A DNA stretch of 10,219 nucleotides, taken from assembly GCA_035541995.1 (NCBI GenBank), contig DATKMG010000509.1, forward strand, positions 1 to 10,219. The letters run 5' to 3'. This DNA comes from DATKMG01 sp035541995. Lineage in GTDB: Bacteria > Acidobacteriota > Terriglobia > Versatilivoradales > Versatilivoraceae. Numbering within the stretch: position 1 is the stretch's first letter; each line of letters begins with the position of its first letter. A model generated the notes under the pieces. That model was given only the letters and a program-made list of their open reading frames with translations. It searched no databases and was not told where the DNA came from. Shown here piece by piece: positions 7,443 through 10,219 of this stretch. A program made the position numbers and the translations under genes.

Positions 7443-8594
7443 CTAGGGATCCTGGAGTTGGGGGCTAATGGTAATTGTTGCCAGATAGAACTCTTCTCCA
7501 CTCTCCGCCCCAAAACCAATATAACCATACGAAAAGGCTCGGTCCTCCAAATCGGCAAGATTTTGAGACTTTTCTTTCGGCTGACTCGTGACATCTATTT
7601 TATGGATGATCTGGCTGCCTCTCGCCTCGATGGTGATGTGAATCCAATCTGTGGGATCACTGAGATCCAAGTTCACTGGAAATAGGACGAGTAATTGCGG
7701 ATTGCCTCGGCGATAGCGAAAGCACTTGAACACGTTGGGAGGATTCCCCTGTGGACCAGTGAGTTGAAACAGGTAGTAATTACTTTCGTCCTGGGCCCTC
7801 AATAGCCAACGGGCTCCATTTGGCTTCAGAAGCTGCAGATCGAAGGAAGCAATAAAGTCCTTATAGATTCTATCTTTCAAAAAAGCCACTCCCGGTCCTT
7901 CGATCTGTAATTTCTTGTCAACTACTTTCCAGTTCTCACCGCCAGTCCAAAACTTTTTTCCTTCTATGAAGTTTTCGGTGAACTCCGAAGCGAAGCCGGA
8001 TCGTGCCACCCTCAGCTCCAGAGCGATTTTGCCTGGCGTGAACCCCAAGGAATAAAAGCAAATCCCGGAAAACAGCAGGAGGCCCCCCGCCAGGGCAACA
8101 GCCTTCCTCTTCAACTTCCACCGGCCAGGTGCAGGGAGTTCGGCAGCGGGAACGGCAGTCGTGGACTTGCCGGCACCTGGAACCACTCCCAACTGTTTCA
8201 GGCCAGCAAGGAGGTGCGGAACAACTGGCTGACACCCTGTCGGAGGCATGAGGATTGAGGTGGATCCGCCCATGGCCATCCGCCATTCCGGTTTGCGTTG
8301 TTGGAATTCGGCATGGGTGATACCTTTCAGGATAGGAATGAACGGCAGACCCTTTTCATGCGCTCGAATCACCTCCTTGGTGACTTGAACGGACACTAAA
8401 GCGTCTGCGGATATGAGGACGACAATGACGAGCGATTGCTCAATCGCGCGATCGATCTGAAGTAGATAAGATGGTCCCGGTTCGCTATCCCGCTCGTAAT
8501 ACCAGGTAGTATAACCCGATAATTCTAACTGGCTGGCGATCTCCAGCGCGCTGTCCTTATCTTCTTCGACATGGCTGACGAAAATTTCGCTCAT
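7443..8594 (-). CDS. Membrane-anchored TIR-domain protein with C-terminal ConA-like (LamG/DUF1080-like) domain
   Basis: The product has 383 residues in three parts. Residues 1-135 are a bacterial TIR domain: the IFVSH opening strand, GYTTWYYERDSEPGPSYL covering the BB-loop region, AIEQSLVIVVLIS, then VTKEVIRAHEKGLPFIPI. Glu74 in TKEVIRA is the likely counterpart of the catalytic glutamate of NAD-cleaving TIR domains. After a Pro/Ala-rich linker, residues 163-185 form one hydrophobic helix preceded by Lys160, Lys162, Arg163 and Lys164; by the positive-inside rule the TIR lies in the cytoplasm and the C-terminus in the periplasm. Residues about 200-380 resemble a ConA-like beta-sandwich: FTENF, NWKVVDKKLQIEG, a WLLRAQDESNYYLFQL motif and a closing YGYIGFG. 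Such domains often bind carbohydrate, but the ligand here is unknown. The start at 8594 is preferred because the TIR domain begins at once; an in-frame TTG at 8624 would add ten residues and has no ribosome binding site. It is the first gene of the four-gene block. Confidence 0.88.
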   Translation of the reverse strand: MSEIFVSHVEEDKDSALEIASQLELSGYTTWYYERDSEPGPSYLLQIDRAIEQSLVIVVLISADALVSVQVTKEVIRAHEKGLPFIPILKGITHAEFQQRKPEWRMAMGGSTSILMPPTGCQPVVPHLLAGLKQLGVVPGAGKSTTAVPAAELPAPGRWKLKRKAVALAGGLLLFSGICFYSLGFTPGKIALELRVARSGFASEFTENFIEGKKFWTGGENWKVVDKKLQIEGPGVAFLKDRIYKDFIASFDLQLLKPNGARWLLRAQDESNYYLFQLTGPQGNPPNVFKCFRYRRGNPQLLVLFPVNLDLSDPTDWIHITIEARGSQIIHKIDVTSQPKEKSQNLADLEDRAFSYGYIGFGAESGEEFYLATITISPQLQDP

Positions 8595-9016
8595 CAGTTT
8601 TCCGACACGCGCCTGCCGCCCCAAGCAAGTATGCTATGCAGAATCATGAACCGCCCTTGGAGATCCACAATCCAGACAACCTTTACGGGTGAGCGCCCAT
8701 TCTCTTAGGGGGCGACTCCAGCGGTGCCGATTCAGGTATCCGGTGGGGCTTTTGAAACAGCAGTGCCAAGCTCCAGAATAATGACCCTACGATCCCGTGA
8801 CGACGGCTGTAACGACGATCTGCCCGCGAATGGAAGACCTCGCAAAAGGTTCTGGAATCGGAATTCCCCAGGAACGTAATTTTAGGCCCCTTCGGGCTTG
8901 AAGATTGCGATGGATAAGAGTCGATGAACATTATACACGATTCCTCGGGGTTTACTAAATCTGCCTGCAGTCACCTTGAAACCGCAGTTCTTCAATGTGT
9001 CCAATTCGGCCCGTTG
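8595..9016. other. Non-coding stretch upstream of the TIR operon (leader and promoter region)
   Basis: About 420 bases separate the glycosyltransferase stop from the TIR start. One open frame (8683-8931, minus) could encode 82 residues, but it has no ribosome binding site, its composition is Ser/Arg/Pro-rich, and I recognise nothing in it. A -10-like TATAAT lies at 8930-8935. A 6-base-arm hairpin (8884-8899, four G-C pairs, one G-U and one A-U, 4-base loop) lies between that box and the TIR gene, without a T run after it. I see no terminator for the glycosyltransferase gene. Confidence 0.55.
8930..8958 (-). promoter_or_regulatory. Candidate sigma70-type promoter for the TIR operon
   Basis: On the minus strand a perfect -10 hexamer, TATAAT, lies at 8930-8935. 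At 17 bases upstream is TTAGTA (8953-8958), and at 18 bases TTTAGT; each matches 3 of 6 positions of TTGACA. No extended -10 TGn is present. Transcription would start near 8923 and leave a leader of about 330 bases before the TIR ATG. The placement, after one transcription unit and before the next, supports the call, but a single good hexamer can arise by chance. Confidence 0.4.
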
Positions 9017-9682
9017 CTACCCCGCATGCGAGGACTTCCAATCTCGACTAAAGTCACTGGCTGAGTGAAACCCACCGCCCCACGCACTGGTCACTCCGAT
9101 ATGTTGCACCAGAGAAGGCATGTGATAGTAGATGGGTGAGACCTGAGCCGCTATACGGGACATTTTGATGTCCTGCATACCGACCACGTCGCTCCAGCGT
9201 TCGGTGATATATCGAGCTGTAATGAGTGACAAGAGGAAGGCTTGGCTTCCAAAAACCGCATTAGGGTCCGCCACGAAGAAGGCGTAGTGAGGACTTTGAG
9301 CCAGGCGCCGGACATTGGGATTGTAGAGTGATGCAAAGAAGTGCGTTCGTGTTGCCGTCCTCACCAAGGGATACCAATACTGAAGGTTACGCCTGAGATG
9401 CAGGTTAAAATCCAGATCATCCTCGAGGAAGAGGATGTATTCGGATCCCTCTTCGACAGCCCTCTGCAAGAGTCGCAGAGCCGTTCGCTCTTGACGCTCC
9501 TGCCTGCGCTCGCAGGTGGTCTGATCAATCTCAATCGCAGGTTCTTCATTCCAGTCAGTAGACCGAAGGTTCACCAGTGTTTGAAGACGGAGCGGCTCGC
9601 GATCGGGGCAGGAAAGAATGTAGGCTTTAATCGAAATTGGGCGGCTTTTTTCCCGACCTTTCGTTGTAGGATCATTTATCAC
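9017..9682 (-). CDS. Putative GT-A-like glycosyltransferase
   Basis: The product has 221 residues and no signal peptide or membrane helix, so it is probably cytoplasmic. The chain runs from an AYILSCPDREP beta strand (about 20-30), typical of a nucleotide-sugar-binding N-terminus, to YILFLEDDLDFN (82-93), whose EDD resembles the metal-binding acidic motif of GT-A enzymes. A VFGSQAFLLS segment (143-152), GMQDIKMSRIA (168-178) and the C-terminal PSLVQHIGVTSAWGG (189-203) resemble conserved parts of small LPS- or exopolysaccharide-type transferases. Donor and acceptor cannot be read. The start is a GTG at 9682 with no clear ribosome binding site; an in-frame TAG at 9698-9700 rules out anything much longer. 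The gene follows the partial upstream gene by 115 bases and is separated from the TIR operon by a possible promoter, so shared function with that operon is not implied. Confidence 0.72.
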   Translation of the reverse strand: MINDPTTKGREKSRPISIKAYILSCPDREPLRLQTLVNLRSTDWNEEPAIEIDQTTCERRQERQERTALRLLQRAVEEGSEYILFLEDDLDFNLHLRRNLQYWYPLVRTATRTHFFASLYNPNVRRLAQSPHYAFFVADPNAVFGSQAFLLSLITARYITERWSDVVGMQDIKMSRIAAQVSPIYYHMPSLVQHIGVTSAWGGGFHSASDFSRDWKSSHAG

Positions 9683-9797
9683 GATGCAACTGAGCTGCTA
9701 ATTGGACAGACAGATCGGCATCCCCTTTTCACGGTTGGGGCCGCAGCCTTGCCTCAAAGGCCAGACTACCTGTTGGACATCAGGCTCACCCTGGCCT
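9683..9797. other. Short spacer between the partial gene and the glycosyltransferase gene
   Basis: I see no promoter with two acceptable hexamers, no terminator and no ribosome binding site for the GTG at 9682. Read-through from the upstream gene is therefore the simplest arrangement, but the weak translation signals leave the exact glycosyltransferase start open. Confidence 0.4.
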
Positions 9798-10219
9798 TCA
9801 AACAAGAGGCGGCAGCAAGGGCTTTACGGGCTGCACTAATGCCCGTTGAACGATAAGCCCCCAACGCGTTGAAGACAGATCGTGAGTGGTAGCGTTGGTT
9901 ACGAGCCGCGGTTCAGCATTCCAGCTGGAGGCCACCCATCCCATTCCGTATCCTTCAAACAGATTCACCACCGCCTGTGAGGAACGGCCGAGATCTGTCC
10001 CCCCGTCGGACCACATCGAAACGCATATTGGGTAAGAAGCTGCCAGGGTTCGCAGTTGCGGATCCACTGGGATAGGAGGATATTGTGGCGAGACAACAAT
10101 TGTATATACAACATTGAACACCGGGTCGGCGGTCGAAAATCGCAAGGGAAGCCCACTAACATTCGCGCCGCCCTTCCCACTGCCCAGAAAAATGAGGGAA
10201 GCTGGATTCTCCAGTCTTA
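9798..10219 (-). CDS. Unrecognised protein, 3' part only (5' end outside the window)
   Basis: The frame stays open from the TGA at 9798-9800 to the right edge, giving at least 139 C-terminal residues. It is therefore a truncated gene rather than one starting at the internal TTG at 10145. The composition looks like genuine protein: an N-terminal NPASLIFLGSGKGGANVSG segment, a hydrophobic strand VVYTIVVSPQYPPIP, then SYPICVSMWSDGGTDLG and YGMGWVASSWNAEP, with aromatic and Gly-rich turns suggesting a folded globular domain. The GSGKGG string resembles a nucleotide-binding loop, but there is too little context to claim one. I do not recognise the family. It is upstream of, and on the same strand as, the glycosyltransferase gene, so the two may be co-transcribed. 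Confidence 0.6.
   Translation of the reverse strand, partial: RLENPASLIFLGSGKGGANVSGLPLRFSTADPVFNVVYTIVVSPQYPPIPVDPQLRTLAASYPICVSMWSDGGTDLGRSSQAVVNLFEGYGMGWVASSWNAEPRLVTNATTHDLSSTRWGLIVQRALVQPVKPLLPPLV

Noticed and set aside
8163..8189. P-loop-like string GVVPGAGKST after the TIR domain
   Set aside because: The spacing is wrong: the residue five before Gly-Lys is Val, not Gly. It sits in a Pro/Ala-rich linker with no NTPase fold around it.
7443..8594. Calling the TIR gene a Thoeris or other known defence system
   Set aside because: No ThsA-like NADase/SLOG protein, Argonaute, STING-like or cyclase gene is in the window, and the predicted membrane-receptor layout differs from the ThsB type.
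8884..8899. G-C-rich hairpin as an intrinsic terminator
   Set aside because: Short arms (four G-C pairs plus a wobble and an A-U pair) and no T run on either strand; it may simply be leader structure.
8683..8931. 82-residue open frame on the minus strand between the glycosyltransferase and TIR genes
   Set aside because: No ribosome binding site, and its start overlaps the candidate -10 box. Ser/Arg/Pro-rich composition typical of chance frames in G+C-rich DNA; no recognisable domain.
9341..9856. 171-residue plus-strand frame
   Set aside because: Mostly antisense to the glycosyltransferase gene, whose minus-strand protein has coherent motifs; the plus-strand translation has none.

Overview
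The window looks like a piece of an Acidobacteriota chromosome (Solibacter-like Terriglobia). This is inferred from gene content: a very large TonB-dependent receptor of the carboxypeptidase-regulatory/Oar type, an IPT/TIG-domain exported protein with long C-terminal repeats, and a duplicated domain otherwise known to me as the N-terminal extension of some alpha/beta hydrolases. All three are typical of that phylum. No rRNA, tRNA, CRISPR array, insertion sequence or prophage gene was seen, and every supported gene is on the minus strand.

Read in the direction of transcription (right to left), the window opens with the 3' part of an unrecognised gene (9798-10219, cut by the window edge). A small GT-A-like glycosyltransferase follows (9017-9682). 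A stretch of about 420 bases without a convincing gene (8595-9016) carries a good -10 box and is probably the promoter and leader of the next block.

That block is a tight four-gene, apparently co-transcribed set: (1) a membrane-anchored TIR protein with a C-terminal ConA-like domain (7443-8594); (2) a 1378-residue TonB-dependent outer-membrane receptor (3223-7359); (3) a secreted IPT/TIG protein with two large homologous repeats (947-3181); (4) a small secreted protein made of two copies of a beta-rich domain (207-908). The gaps within the block are 83, 41 and 38 bases. Bases 1-206 hold no gene I can support.

The most interesting feature is the TIR gene and its company. The predicted layout is a cytoplasmic TIR domain, one membrane helix, and a periplasmic ConA-like domain, which is receptor-like. 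It leads an operon whose other products all look exported: one outer-membrane transporter and two secreted, repeat-built proteins. A working hypothesis is an envelope sensing or uptake module in which the TIR protein senses a glycan or other ligand and the TonB receptor imports or binds it. That link is inference from gene order only; no classical TIR immune partner (ThsA-like, Argonaute, STING-like) is present here.
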